Origin: Candolleomyces eurysporus
Lineage: Eukaryota; Basidiomycota; Agaricomycetes; Agaricales; Psathyrellaceae
Direction of reading: 5' to 3'
DNA length: 47,300 nt
Assembly (NCBI GenBank): GCA_027579435.1
Contig: JANBPK010000894.1
Span: 1 to 47,300 of the forward strand
In this document: positions 9,040 to 20,890 of the stretch, one piece after another
How the letters are laid out: every line of letters begins with the position of its first letter
How positions within the stretch are numbered: position 1 is the stretch's first letter
The notes under the pieces: generated by a model
Seen by the model: the letters and a program-made list of their open reading frames with translations, nothing else
Told to the model about the DNA's origin: nothing
Database searches by the model: none
Position numbers and translations under genes: made by a program

Positions 9040-10441
9040 CTTACCATTGAATGACTTTGACCAGACAAAGTCAAAGTAGTCAGAAGATGCATTCAAAAGG
9101 TGAACATGTGCTGGTATCACTGTGTGGACAACGGTAAGTACTGTCTTCAAACCACAACCAATGGGGAATAGGAGATGTACAATGACTTGATGACTCTTGC
9201 AACATCCTCTGGCACATAATACCGCTGAACCTTCACCCAGACCTGCATGCCTTTCATTGTATGTTTAGTGCCTTGAGATCAAAGGTCTATATAATTTGAG
9301 CAACTCACATCATTTGTATCATCCTCATTGTGAACAACTCCCCTTATCTCCCTAATTTTGATGGCCCAATAATCATGTTCAGGCATGTTGACACTGGGTA
9401 GTGGTGTGGTAACACTGTGGCCCTGAGTGGTAGGATGGGACTGAAGTTCAGTACTCCAGCACAGATAGTCCTATTGCTCCAATGGGGCACTCATGTCTGC
9501 CCCATCATAAACTTATGGAGGTTATCATTGTCATCCATAACTGGATGAAGCAGATCCATGGGTATGAAATCTGGGGTAAGCAAGGGACATTCTGTACCTG
9601 CGAAACATGCCAAAGTCTTCATTTTTTCCCATTCTTCCTGTGTAGGGAGAGCAGGGTCTTGAGCCAGGTGAGTGAGAGCCTTCACCTGGCAGTGAGCTCT
9701 CTGAGGGGCCATGACTTGAGTGAACAAAAGAGCAGACAGGAACCAACCAATGGAATTCCAACGACTGGGAATTGATCAGAGTCATTAGCTAATATAATCA
9801 GCAGTGTGGTAAATATAGACTGAAAGGGAGCAAGTGGAACACACAGACAGGTCAAATTTTGGATTTAAATACTATTCTTGCTTCTTTTATTCCCTTTGAC
9901 TGGTGAGTGAGAGCCTTCAGCTGGCAGCAAGCTCTCCGCTCCACTCTGACCCCTAGCTTTCTCATAAATATCTTAGCCTTCAGGAGACTGCTTCAGGCAT
10001 CAATAATCTGGGTGTACATTGCCAGCTCTTGAGCTCAGAAATTTCAAAGCCACCAAATAGTTTCAACAGGTGCTGGAATGTATAGTGACTTGTGCTCAAC
10101 ACAAGTGGGAGGAAGCAAAGGCAACCCCACAACATCCCTTGGAGCTCACAATCTCCATGGCCTCCTGGTTTGCTTCAATTTAGACCAAACCTGGATCTAC
10201 CATGCATAGTAACAATGACAAGGTTCCATCTTTCCTGGAGCGCCAAGTTATATTGACAAGAAAAGACATTCCTCTCCCTGTTCTTCAACTCTGATGTCAT
10301 CCTCGGTCCAGCAGTGTTGGAGTACATCTCCAACTTCTTCACTAGGCATAACAGAAAATTGGACTCATTGATTACCCTCATCCAGGTACATGCAGCACTC
10401 AAGTTTTCATTCATTACAAACAGGATTTTTGACTGACACAC
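9040..10441 (-). pseudogene. Remnant multi-exon gene with BAH-like segment
   Basis: Several minus-strand stretches read as coherent protein in different frames with plausible introns between them. Around 10175-10320 (ELKNRERNVFSCQYN) and 9491-9727 (TQEEWEKMKTLACFAG...) there is no recognised family. Around 9340-9380 (EHDYWAIKIREIRG) and 9190-9240 (WVKVQRYYVPEDV) the pattern recalls a BAH-domain core, with its 'YW.AKI..I' and 'W..V..YY.PE' strands, as seen in unnamed Agaricomycete proteins. In-frame stops near 10170 suggest decay. No start codon can be fixed and exon limits are approximate. Confidence 0.35.
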
Positions 10442-11265
10442 CAGACAGCTTGTCTACATGCAACATTTCTCCATTGACCTGCTCACCTCCCTCCTCTAAC
10501 CCCCTCTGCTCAACTCCCTCAACCCCATCCCCTAATCTCCTTGAAGCTGCTCTCACAAGCATCCTGGCAACCAATGAAACTGCCATGGATGGGATATTTG
10601 GTGCAGACATGGTTAAAAAGAAAATCATTGAGCTGATACTAGATGAATCCTGTTTGAATGTCCGGAAGTGATACAAATTGATTTGGATTGCATTCAACCT
10701 ATGCAGTTGATGCAGCTTTTCTTTGTTAGAGAAGGGTATAAAGGGTTGGGGTGGAACCTCGAGAACAATCTGTGCGCAATTTTGGTGGCATGTTCCTAAA
10801 AAGGAAGGAAAAGAGCAGTGGGTTGGAAAGAAGTTTGGGGTACTTAAGTTTGATCTTGAAGTGAGGCTTTTCACTCCCCTATTGTCTCAATTTGCACCAA
10901 AGCCTAACCAACCTTTCTCCATTCGATGTAGAAAACTTAACCAAGACCAACTACACTGGCTGTCCCATGAAATACATGAGTTCCTACAATCAATAGATGC
11001 AGAGGGCGGTGAGGATTTGAAAGCAGTGCAAATCAAATTTAGCAACTTGACGCAAGGTCAGGCATCAGATGAAAACAATAAAACTGTCACTGCTGAAATG
11101 GCAGATTGGATAGAGGACTTCCTGAGGTTTGTCTTATTCCCTGAAGGCCAGCCCAACTCATCCTTACCTCTTTTATGGGAACCTGCTGCTTGAACAGCGA
11201 GAAGACGTCCCACTATGGGAAGTTTGGTATACAGGTATGATGCTCTTCCCCTCTGAAGTAAGCCC
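10390..11265 (+). CDS. Hypothetical spliced gene truncated at LTR A1
   Basis: The first part (to about 10668) encodes a Pro/Ser-rich start followed by AALTSILATNETAMDGIFG. A plausible intron runs from about 10669 to the TTAG before 10731. The second part (to about 11125) contains AQFWWHVPKKEGKEQW and EIHEFLQSIDAEGGEDLK. A GTTTGT...AACAG intron and a short exon encoding REDVPLWEVWYT follow. The next intron would end at 11285, exactly at the edge of LTR A1, so the insertion appears to cut the gene. I recognise no domain. The opposite-strand frame at 10407-10874 is probably a shadow. Confidence 0.35.
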
Positions 11266-11283
11266 CTACACCCTCCCTCTTGC

Positions 11284-12639
11284 AGATGTGCAGGTAGCAA
11301 AGTAGGGTGCTCTAACAACAAAACTATAGAACTATAACACACACACACAACCACAACAACACAACACACCAAATGCCTTTGTGAAGATAAAGGCGGGCAA
11401 GGGGTATAGGTAAAAGCTCTAAGTCAAGTTGACGGAGGCTTCTAGAACTCTTCTTGTACAATCACAAGTTTGAGGGGGAGCTAAGGCTCAACCAGCAACA
11501 ATAGAAATGCTTCACAAAGTGACTTTGTTAACACACGGTATGGTTTGAGATACATACAACAGATAACTTTGCAAACAGAGGAACATGGCCTTGAGCAACT
11601 TTAACGCAAGAACGATTCGATAAAATGCAAGTGACACGACTCTGATTGACTTTGCAAAATTAAACACTCTTTTCTCAATAACAGATGGCTCTCGTAGATT
11701 CCTGGGAACACGGTCCCAACGTGAAATACAAATGCTAGCTACCTGCTACTGCTATAATAGATAAAACAAAGACGTATATATATGTAATTATTGTTTGGCA
11801 ATAGACAAAGAAACAAACAGATGACAGAGACAGAGAGAGATACAAAAACACAATCGCATGAGGGTATTGAAGGCCGAGAGTTGAGTCTCGAACTTTAGAA
11901 CACAGCCCAGGCGCTTCGTGAACCTGTTCTGGACGCAGCTGTTGTTGAGTCCGCATGGATATTCACCGAGGATTGCTTCTGGAGAGCGCGCCCTTCCGTT
12001 TGCGCACCTAATCCGACGAATTGATCTGAATTTTGGGTGCTTGGCTCCACCAAGCCATACTACTTCACTACTCTGCTGACTCCTTCTATCTCTTGGCTAT
12101 TGACAGGCTGACTGAGCTTCGGGTAGATGACCACATAAGCTTTAGTCTTGCTTTCCGGTTTTCTGTACAGGTTCACGAACTTCGGACGATCCTCCGAAGC
12201 TCATCAACTAACGCCAATACCTTCCAAAGATGGTAAAGTCAGCGCTTATTGACTTGACAGATCGATGATCATGTTCTCGAAGCCATCGGCTACTTCACGA
12301 AGACCTCCACTTAACAATGTCAGGGCGAATTTCCTTGTAGTACACATAACTCCCACTGATATTGTCCTTTGCCAGGTCAGGCATATCAGGTAGCTTCGAT
12401 TCTAGTTGTAGCTGTTTCAGATACGTTTACAAGGCCTTCACGAACTTAAAGTACCATTGTAGAACCGTCTTACTTGTCTTTCTCGTCTCTGCTAGGTAGT
12501 CTGCTTAGTTGGCAACCAGGGAAAGTTCCAACTCTATAGTTCCCAACTTCACAAAGATCTTCTTTATACATAAGTCAGTTCACGAACATTAAGAACAAGT
12601 TTGCGAATTTTATAGGGTGTTTGCGCACTTGGCGCATCA
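11284..12639 (-). repeat. Solo LTR A1
   Basis: A 1356-bp non-coding unit aligning by eye along its whole length with the inverted copy A2 (19250-20591). Read on the minus strand it starts TGATGCGCC (12639) and ends GCACATCT, with one mismatch to the family end GCACATCA. The flanks TTGG (12640-12643) and TTGC (11280-11283) fit a 4-bp duplication with one change. A TATA box (tatatatat near 11775), a C-rich tract (GAGCCTTAGCTCCCCC on the minus strand, near 11475) and a CA-repeat near the 3' end fit a U3-R-U5 layout. Small ORFs inside (11735-11956, 12033-12236) are not credible genes. Confidence 0.75.
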
Positions 12640-12659
12640 TTGGTGATCACCCTTCACGT

Positions 12660-15150
12660 CTGTCATCACTCTCCCTCAACCCTCTCCTTCGAGTAGTTAC
12701 ACATCTCTGTGTTCCTCACCACCATCAATCTCCGTACCCAGGAAGTTCTTGTCAAACCTCTGAACAACCTGAGGTACTCCATAACACTGGATGAGAGATG
12801 GTCTGGCTCTTGACACCCTTGAGAGACAGTGGTGGAACTCGAAGGCTCCTTGACCATAACGAAGAGGAGGAGCAGAGAACGACAGGCAGAGCTGAGGATG
12901 GAACTGTATGACACGGCAGGGGAAAGAGAATTCTGGCAATATTTCAAGCGGCTGAAGGGTTCGAAGCCTGGAAGCTACAGTGACATCACTGCGCAGGTGC
13001 TAATGGAGGTCTTCAAAGAGGGAATGAATTTTTCAGTCCCCATACCCAGCATATATGATGCATCACGCCTTTTGCTGAACCGAGCTGTAATTAGAACCCT
13101 GCCAGCAAGGACACTGGATATCTCACCCCTGCAGTCATTCTCAAGACCATTCACGGAGGAGGAAATTGAGATTGCGAAGGGGAAGCTAAAGGCCAGGATA
13201 GGATCCACAAAAGGGAAAGACGGAATCTCTTATCGCAATGTTTTCATCATGTAGAATGAATGTCTGTTGGAGCTCTGCAACCGGTGCATTGACCTTTGCG
13301 ATTTGCTCACAACATGGACTGGGACGAGACTTGTGGGGCTCTGCAAGAAAGGCAAAAGGAAGGATGCCCCTGAAAGCTACAGGACAATAGGACTCAAAAG
13401 CTGTCTACGACGATGCTGGTCCACAAGCGACTGGTGGAGTGGGCGGTCAACCAAGGCCTGATCCCCCCATCACAAAACAGGTTTTGCCAGGGCCACAGGA
13501 CAAACGACAATGTATTTGTACTGCGGTGCACGGTAGACAAAGCAAAGGCAGTGGGCATACCCCTGTACGCAGCATTTGTGGACCTTACAAATGTGTTCCC
13601 ATCTACAGAGCAGGCTACGCTATGGCTGAAACTATGTAGTAATGGGGCAGGGGGAAAAATCTTCGACTGGCTACACGCACTGTACAGAGACATGTCATAC
13701 ACAGTATCACATGAGGGGATCGAATCCGAGGAATTCAAGGCAGACATGGGCATCCTCATTGGGGACACCTGCTCTCCAATCCTATGGGTGCTCTACATGG
13801 CCAATTTACCCAAGTATATTGTGCGGGATGATGGGGACGTCCAGCTGGGGAATATAGAAGTCGCAAGCCTTGAGCAAGCGGACAATGCAGTCTTGTTAGC
13901 TACGCCACCAGAGGCATTGCAGAAGAAGTTGGATGGGATGCTCTGCTGGTGCCAAGTCAACTTCATGACCATCAACAGTTCGAAATCGGTAGTGATGATC
14001 TTTGGGCAGAAACCGAGTGGACGTACCATNCAATTTAGCTTTGGACATGGACAGCCGCGATTGGCAATAGTTGACACTCAGGTGTACCTGGGATTCACAC
14101 TCTCTTCGAAGCGATCAGGATTACTGCATGAACACTACAACGACAAAAAAGAGAAGGCCCAGCGAGTTGGACGAGGCATTTGCAGAGTGGAGCAGCTCAT
14201 TGGTACTCTTTCACTGGCATTGGCTATTAAGCTATATATGGCCCTGGTTGACCCTCACCTTATTCACAGTTGCAAGGTGATGCCGGATGTCAACAGTACA
14301 GCAGTTTTGCTGTTGACCAACGTACAGAAGGCATTCCTTCGACGGGTGCTGGGCATCTCAAAGCACAGTATCATCTCCATTTTGGTTACAGAGACAGGAC
14401 TCGACCCCCTGGAGTTCCGCCACCTAGACCTTGTAATGGGGTACTGGCGGTATATAGTGACCTGCCCCCCTGCGAGATATGTCTATCAAGCTCTAAACAA
14501 GGCAATCCAGCTGGACTTTAACAGTCACCGAAGCTGGATCAGCAATATTCGGACAGCGCTGGCAAGGGAGGCGGAGGAACTTGTCTTCCCTGCACACCCC
14601 GATCTCATGAAAGAAGATGTCACAGTGGGATTAAGGGAAGGCCTCAATGCAGCATTAGGGTCTTGTCTCAAAGCTCAAACCAATGACAATCACAGACTGT
14701 ACCTCCTGCACAACCGCCTGGAGCCGACAAAGGAAGGGAAGGAATGGTAAGTTGTGCCCAGCTTGCTTCACCACTACCTACGAATAGGCAACCTGGGGCA
14801 TAGGAGAGCACTGACAAAGTTGCTTGTGGCCGACCATGGTTATGGTGACAAAATGCTGGGTAGACGCTCACCACCAATACCGCATGTGGAGTGATGATGC
14901 TGATGCAGTGGAGACACCAGCACATGTGTGGCTGCAATGCCCTGATGCGACATTGGTAACAAAGAGAAAGTACTTGGTGGCCCAGTTGGTCCGGATATAT
15001 ACAGAAAACGAGGAAGTTGAACTATGTCTGCTGGGCACCAACCTAATGGCACAACTGATTTACATACTGAGGTATAAGCCAACAGTTTCAATTGTAGCAC
15101 AGTTTGCATATGAAGTACAAGAATACTTAGGTAGCAAGAGCATACCATAA
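12660..15150 (+). pseudogene. 5'-truncated LINE reverse transcriptase (Tad1/jockey-like)
   Basis: The linker before the RT (about 12823-13393) has FWQYFKRLKGSKPG and FSRPFTEEEI and is broken by a TAG at 13252-13254. A frameshift near 13400 leads into the main RT frame (13413-14750): motif A is YAAFVDLTNVFPST, and the catalytic box reads EQADNAV where this clade has ADD, so the second catalytic Asp is Asn. The tail after 14750 changes frame twice and keeps HYLRIGNLGHRRALTK and a CCHC-type end (DAVETPAHVWLQC). The upstream AP-endonuclease domain is absent: only about 20 bp separate the LINE from LTR A1. One N at 14030. Product: target-primed reverse transcriptase, certainly inactive here. Confidence 0.85.
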
Positions 15151-16259
15151 TAATCCAAGTACTCTACCTACACAAAGTAAAGCTGTATGGGACTCAACGT
15201 CTGTCCTCCCTCCCCCTCTATATTAATAATCTTAGATTAACCCTTAGGCTATGAAGCTTCTGGTGGATGGACATCCCTGTGGGTTCACGCTTGACAGGGA
15301 CAGTCGCTATTAGCCCTTCATAGTTACCAAAGCGACAGACGATAGGTCTTTCTAGGGGGTTTCCCTATCCAGTCAGCTTGGGGGTTGGTGTCAGTGATGG
15401 CAGACCGACCTTGGAAACTTACACACACACACACACCTCTCCTTCCACATCAAGTTTTGAGATGCTTTTGTCTTTCGAAATCCAATGTGATTTGTGAAGA
15501 GTTTGATAGCCTTGCAACTGCTGAGCAGTAGCTACACTGTACAATCACACACAGTTAGCCCCAGGTCAAGATTGAACCATGATCGAAGACTCACCTGGCA
15601 AGACCCCAATTCTGTTTTAACATGAAGTTCATTCCCTGGCACAAGGCAATTATATCTGGTATTATATTCAATCAGAACGAGGGCTGTGGATCAGAGAGAT
15701 AGACACTCACCTCATTCTCTGAGCTGCATCAAGGCGTCCCGAATTCGACCCAACGAGATCAATACCCGGACTTCTTTCATAAGTACAAGAACATGGCTGA
15801 AACAAAAGAGAGCTAGAAAATCTGATTAGTCCCAAGTCTTGACTGCGCCTTTACGCTGTTCGAGTTGTGTCAAAAGAAAGGGTTCAATGATCATAAGTAG
15901 TTCCAAACCGATATCCATTTCATTGTACATACACGAGAAGCATTACACAGAACAAGAAAGTGGAGGCTAGAAGAATGGAACATTCACATGCAGGAGAGCC
16001 AGGCACCTCTACATAGGCAAGCCAGCATTCCTCCAGGGGCTGTAAACAAAGCAAAGAAAAATTCAGAAATGCCAGAGACAGAGGGAGTGAGACAGCAAGA
16101 GACAAAAGACGAGGGTAGAAGAAGAGACAATGCAATGCCAAACAAGCCCACCGCAGGTTGAAACAATGATCCCAATGTGCAGCCACTACAGAAGTAGCAA
16201 AGAGAGAGAGAGGTAGAGGCAGAAACGAGTGCAGAGGAGATATATCAGGGTGGCTCAAT
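15151..16259. other. LINE 3' region and unassigned DNA
   Basis: No coding sequence can be supported. The first 270 bp read as LINE 3' UTR and end at a short (CA)n run (15421-15436). The remainder up to the copia gag is AT-balanced with purine-rich patches (16060-16225). The minus-strand ORF 15920-16258 is the complement of a GA-rich tract and is low complexity. Confidence 0.4.
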
Positions 16260-17721
16260 GTGTTCCTTCCTATCTCAACTCACTGAGTGGAAGAACCAGC
16301 TCCTCGACAACAACTACACCCTATCTAACTCGCAATTTGTCACATATATTACCTCTTCCCTTGCAACACCAACAACCGTACACTCATCTCTGCCATAGAA
16401 GGGGTGGCCAAAATTTTGAACACCAGCCTCACCTCAGAGGTATTGAAGAGGCAGTTGATAGCTGAACACAAAGCAAGGAAAGGAATTAATTTGAACGCCA
16501 CCACTTCTGGATCAGGCTCTACCACACTCACTGCAGGTCATTCAAAGGATACAAAGGGTGGGAAGAAGAAGAAATTGGAGTATCATTGTACCATTTGTGA
16601 TGTGAATGGGCACTCCAAGGAGAGGTGCTACATGGAAGGAGGAGGACATCATGATCAGGCACCCAAATGGTATAAGAGGAAGCAAGCCAAACGACTTGCT
16701 CAGGAATCCAAGAACACAAACGCCACTACTTCTTCAACAGCTGCTAAGTTGTCTTACACTTGTGTTGTCAAAGATGTCTCTTGTTCCTTCAACCCTATTG
16801 CTTTATTTGCTGCCAAAGCCCCTGATAACTACCAGGGAATCATCCTTGATTGTGGCACTAGTGACCATTTTACCCCCTATTGTCATCTCCTCACCAATTT
16901 TGTCAAACTCCGAGAACATAGATGTGTATCCAACAATTGTGCTACCTTTGTTGAAGGGAGAGGGACAATGGTAGTCAAGATACCAATGGGCAACGGTCAG
17001 CCTCCAACCACGCTCACTCTCACAGACGCCTATTGCGTCCCTTCCTTTGTATTCACCCTCATTTCCACTACTTGTATGGACTTGGCTGGCTACAGTATCC
17101 TCCAGAAGGGAGGAATCTTGACTATCAGAGCTCCCAATGATACAATTATAGGCCAAGTTCCTCTCATTTGGGGTCTTTATTGAGTTACAGATCCAATAGG
17201 TGGCTCTGATGGCTCAGGACCACTGCATGCCAACTCTATCACAATGTTGTTAATGGACTTTCACATTGTAATGGGCCACCAGAGTTTTGGAGATTTAAAG
17301 AGGATGATAGAGGGAGGAATGGTCAAAGGGATCAAGGTCAAGGACCTATCAGGTGTGCCTCCAATTTGCAGAACGTGTGTCAAGGCAAAGGCCATTTATA
17401 AGCCCTTCAAGGAGAGTAAATCTCCTCACCCAACAGTCTACACCCAGGAAATCTCTTCCAATGTCTGGGGACCAGCCTCAGTCAAATCTATTGGTTGCAA
17501 GAACTACTTCATTCTTTTTATTGACTGTTTTTCTCATGAAACACCAGTCTACTTCCTTTGCAACAAATCCAACACCTTTGACACTTATCAGTAGTACAAG
17601 GTGTGGGTACATGTTCAATGCAATGCCAGTATCAAGGTACTTTGTTTGGATCAAAGGGGAGAATACCTAGGCACTGAGTTCACCTCACACCTCAAACACA
17701 AAGGCACAATTTGCAAGCTCA
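16260..17721 (+). pseudogene. Ty1/copia gag-protease-integrase, 5' part of broken element
   Basis: A gag fragment from 16262 (LTEWKNQLLDNNYTLSNSQF) shifts frame before the longer ORF 16404-17183. That ORF has a CCHC knuckle (CTICDVNGHSKERC) and a protease active-site region (ILDCGTSDHFTP; usual form DSGASDH). A stop at 17181 and a frame gap precede the GAG-pre-integrase and zinc motif (MGHQSFGDLKRM...CRTCVKAK) and the first part of the integrase core (SSNVWGPAS, where the usual Asp is Asn; FIDCFSHE; LDQRGEYLG). A TAG interrupts at 17592-17594. The integrase is then cut by the CACTA-type insertion at 17722. RT and RNase H are absent from the window. Confidence 0.85.
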
Positions 17722-18926
17722 CACTATGGAACCTCCCCCTGGGTGTAGCACCCAGCGGGTTCTGGGAACACCTGGGTGCACCTGGCAGTGCCAGGTGCAT
17801 TTCAAGGACCCAGCCGCGCCAGGTGTTCTAACCCCTGGCAAAATCCTGGTTGTGGCTGGGGCGGTCGTGCCAGGTGTTTTCCAGGGAGGCTGCAGCCTGG
17901 TTTCTGCCTGGCACAGCCAGGATTCCCAGGACATCCATCCTTGTAGGAAAGCTAATGGGGGCGTTGGGTATCTGCAAATGGTTCTATTGTTGTAGATAGG
18001 TACATAGAGATACAATAATCAATCTTCAATAAAGCTGGTGTACGCTATGTCTCTGCTGCAATCAAAAATAGTCCACTGGTCGTTGGCCTGTACCGGAAGA
18101 AGGCATATAGCTAAGTCCGAGTCTGCATGCATGACAAAAGGCGGCTGACTACAATCCATAATAAGGTTTGGACGATCACCTTGGGCTTGCCCACTTTTCT
18201 TCCTTTCCTTACTACTTCCTCCACCTATTCATTGCGCTTCATTCCCGCCAACAACAGATCAACGTCTCAATCAAAGAAGGGTGCACCAAATCATGCAAAA
18301 AGCAAGAATACCTCAAATCGCACTGAAGACAAAACTCCTGCCGGCCATCTCACCTACCTCTCAGCCGTCCCCACCAGCACTCACTGTGACACTGACAATG
18401 ATGCCTAATTCGAGGTACGGTGCTGTCTTTTAACCTATCATGTAAGCCTCTTGACTCATCTTGTCATTGCAGATTCCAGATTCACGCCAGTCATTTGTAT
18501 TCATATCTATTATCTAGCTCACTATTGTCGCTAGTATATCTCCTACTCCAACTATTCCACCTAAATGTATCTGTTTGTACCACAAAATATACCTGATTTC
18601 ACTATTTCTTTCACCTGGTCCCATATCCTATGCTTACTATCACTGGTATCTCTACCTGGCCTTTCCAATGAAATGTCCTGGAAGCCCCATAAATTCCTGG
18701 TGGTAATTTGTCTTGTTTGTAACAGGCATTTTACCTGGCATGGTCAGAAAAAAGGTGCCAGGTGCGCGATACAAAACCCAGGTCAATGACCTGACCTGGC
18801 CAGAGAGTGAGCTCCTGGCAGTGCCAGGTGCTCTCCGGGAGTAGCACCTTCCTCAACTGGGCGAACCACCTGGGTCAGCCGTGGACCAGGAACCAGGTGT
18901 TACACCTGTGGAGGAAGTTTGCAGTG
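17722..18926. mobile_element. Non-autonomous CACTA-type (EnSpm) element
   Basis: A 1205-bp element inserted in the copia integrase. The left end is CACTATGGAACCTCCCCC and the right end, reverse-complemented, is CACTGCAAACTTCCTCC; both continue into GGTGTARCACC, giving imperfect inverted termini of about 30 bp. A 3-bp duplication TCA (17719-17721 and 18927-18929) matches the CACTA superfamily. Both sub-terminal regions are crowded with CACCTGG/CCAGGTG in direct and inverted order, including the palindrome CACCTGGCAGTGCCAGGTG, the kind of array that binds the transposase accessory protein in plant CACTA elements. No transposase is present; a 93-codon ORF at 18127-18408 is unrecognised and may be captured sequence. 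Confidence 0.8.
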
Positions 18927-18957
18927 TCACAACCCACAACTCACCTCAGTTGAACGG
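18927..18957 (+). pseudogene. Copia integrase resumes for a few codons (SPQLNG)
   Basis: After removing the CACTA-type element and one TCA copy, the integrase frame resumes across the junction as KLTTHNSPQLNG, the conserved 'SPQ.NG' box just before the third catalytic residue. The reading then ends at the LTR C3 border (18958). This fixes the order of events: an intact copia integrase existed before both insertions. Confidence 0.7.
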
Positions 18958-20752
18958 TGAAGAGATTGAGAACGGCGAGGCAACTACCACACACCTCACC
19001 ACAACTAACAACAACTCAGAGTCAAGCTGTGCAAGATGAGTAGTATGTATGAACTTTTTGTAGTTGTGCCACACCAAAATCAGGGGTGCGAGGATGGGGG
19101 GTAGTGTAGAGTATTAAAAATTTAACAAGTTCTTCTCTCTTTTGCATACTAATTCCAAGTAATTGAGGAGTACTCAATAGTCACACAGTCAACCAGTAAG
19201 GTTGTATCTTTATTGCTTTGATCTTTCCTTTAACTTAGTATCACGCTGCTGATACGCCACCTGTGTAGGTACCCTCTCAAATTCGCAAATCTATTCATAA
19301 GGTTCACAAACCGACATAGCTAATTAAAGAGATCTTCTTGAAGGAAGGGAAATATAAGAGTTGGAGTTATCCCTGACTGTCAACCAAGCAGACGCCCTAG
19401 AGAACAAAGGAACATTGAGTAAGACAGTTCTGCGATGACACTTTAAGCTCATGAAGGTCTCACAAACGTATCCAAAATGCAGTAATACTATTCAAAGTCT
19501 AACTAGCATGCCTGACCTGGCGAGGTACGATGCTAGGGGAGTTGTGCACATTACAAGGGAATTCGCCCTGACACTCGCTAAGTAGAAGTCTTCACGAAGC
19601 AGCTAGTGGCTTCAAGAATTGATGAGCGATCTGCTAAGTCAATAAGCGTTGATGTGACCAGGAATGGAAGCAGTGATCAATGTCGGACAGTTAATCCAAA
19701 TTTTGTGAACCTGCTTGGAAAACTGTAAAGCACAACTAAAGCTTATGTGGTCATTTACCCAAAGCTCAGTCAGCCTGTCCACAGCCAAGAGAAAGAAAGA
19801 GTCAGCAGAGTGGTGAAGCAGTGTGGCTTGGTGGAGCCAAGCACCCAAAGTTTGGATCAATTTGTCGGATTGGATTTGCGAACGGAAGACGTGCTCTCCG
19901 GGAGCAATCCTCGGTGAATATCCATGTGGACTTGATAACAGCCGCATCCAGAACAGGTTTGCAAAGAGCCTGGGCTGCATTCTAAAGTTTGAGACTCAAC
20001 TCTTGGCCTTTGATACCCTCATGTGATTGTGTTTCTTATCTCTCTCCGCCTCTGTCATCTGTTTGTTTCTTTGTCTATTTGCCAAACAATAATTACCTAT
20101 ATATACGTCTTTGTTTTATCTATTATAGCATTAGCGGGTAGCTAGCATTTGTATTTCACGTTGGGACCATGTTCCCAGGAATCTACAAGAGCCATCTGTT
20201 ATCGAGAAAAGAGTGTTTAAGTTTGCAAAGTCAATCAGAGTTGTGTCGCTTGTGTTTTATTGAATTGTTCTTGTGTTAAAGTTGCTTGAGGCCGTGTTCC
20301 TCTGTTTGCAAAGTTATCCGTCATATCTCAAACCTTACTGTGTGTTAGCAAAGTCACTTCGTGAAGCATTACTATTGTTGCTGGTTGAGCCTTAGCTCCC
20401 CCTCAAACTTGCAATTGTACAAGAAGAGTTCTAGAAGCCTCTGTCAACTTGACTTGGAGCTTTTACCTATACCCCCTTGCCCGCCTTTATCTTTACAAAG
20501 GTATTTGGTGTGTTGTGTTGTTGTGGTTGTGTGTGTGTTATAGTTCTATAGTTTTGTTGTTAGAGCGCCCTAGTTTGCTACCTGCACATCACCGCGCAAG
20601 ATAGAAGTCACAAAACCAGTTGATTGCAAATGCAAAGTAAACAAATAAAAACAGCAGTAATTCTCTGGGGAAAACTATGCTACAAGAGTCCATTATATAT
20701 ATACTATCTGGAGCCGCGCGATCACTGGAGCATGGTAAATAGGTGTACACGA
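18958..20752 (-). repeat. LTR C3, truncated and split by LTR A2
   Basis: Two blocks, 18958-19249 and 20592-20752, are together reverse-complementary to the 3' parts of LTRs C1 and C2. The block at 18958-19249 matches 27150-27218 joined to 27953-28177, i.e. C2 without its 734-bp insert, including the C-rich tract. The block at 20592-20752 includes the TATA region (20690-20700) and ends abruptly at 20752, so the LTR's 5' portion is missing or replaced. Orientation is minus. It was inserted into the copia integrase and later received A2. Confidence 0.7.
19250..20591 (+). repeat. Solo LTR A2 inserted in LTR C3
   Basis: A 1342-bp unit starting TGATACGCCACC and ending CTGCACATCA, homologous in inverted orientation to A1. 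The flanks CTGC (19246-19249) and CCGC (20592-20595) are a 4-bp duplication with one change; removing the unit restores the C-family sequence found uninterrupted in C1 and C2 (CTTGYGCAG/CGTGAT). It contains TATATATA near 20100 and GAGCCTTAGCTCCCCCTC near 20390. No internal retrotransposon domain is attached. Confidence 0.8.
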
Positions 20753-20890
20753 GTATGGTTGGCAGGAACTTCAAGGCTCAAATTTCCTGCGCACGCGACA
20801 TTTGCAGAAGTCTGGTGGCCAATGTCGATTACATATAACATTAGTTCAACATTGACTCAATTGGTATATAAATAGATTCTAAGGTTCAGG

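Noticed and set aside
11735..12236. ORFs inside LTR A1
   Set aside because: They lie within a repeat whose other copy does not conserve the frames; composition is non-coding.
12666..12947. Minus-strand ORFs over the LINE linker
   Set aside because: They are shadows of the plus-strand LINE frame, which carries recognisable motifs.
18127..18408. 93-codon ORF inside the CACTA-type element as a transposase
   Set aside because: No DDE-type or TNPA-like motif; low-complexity Ser/Thr content; at most captured sequence.
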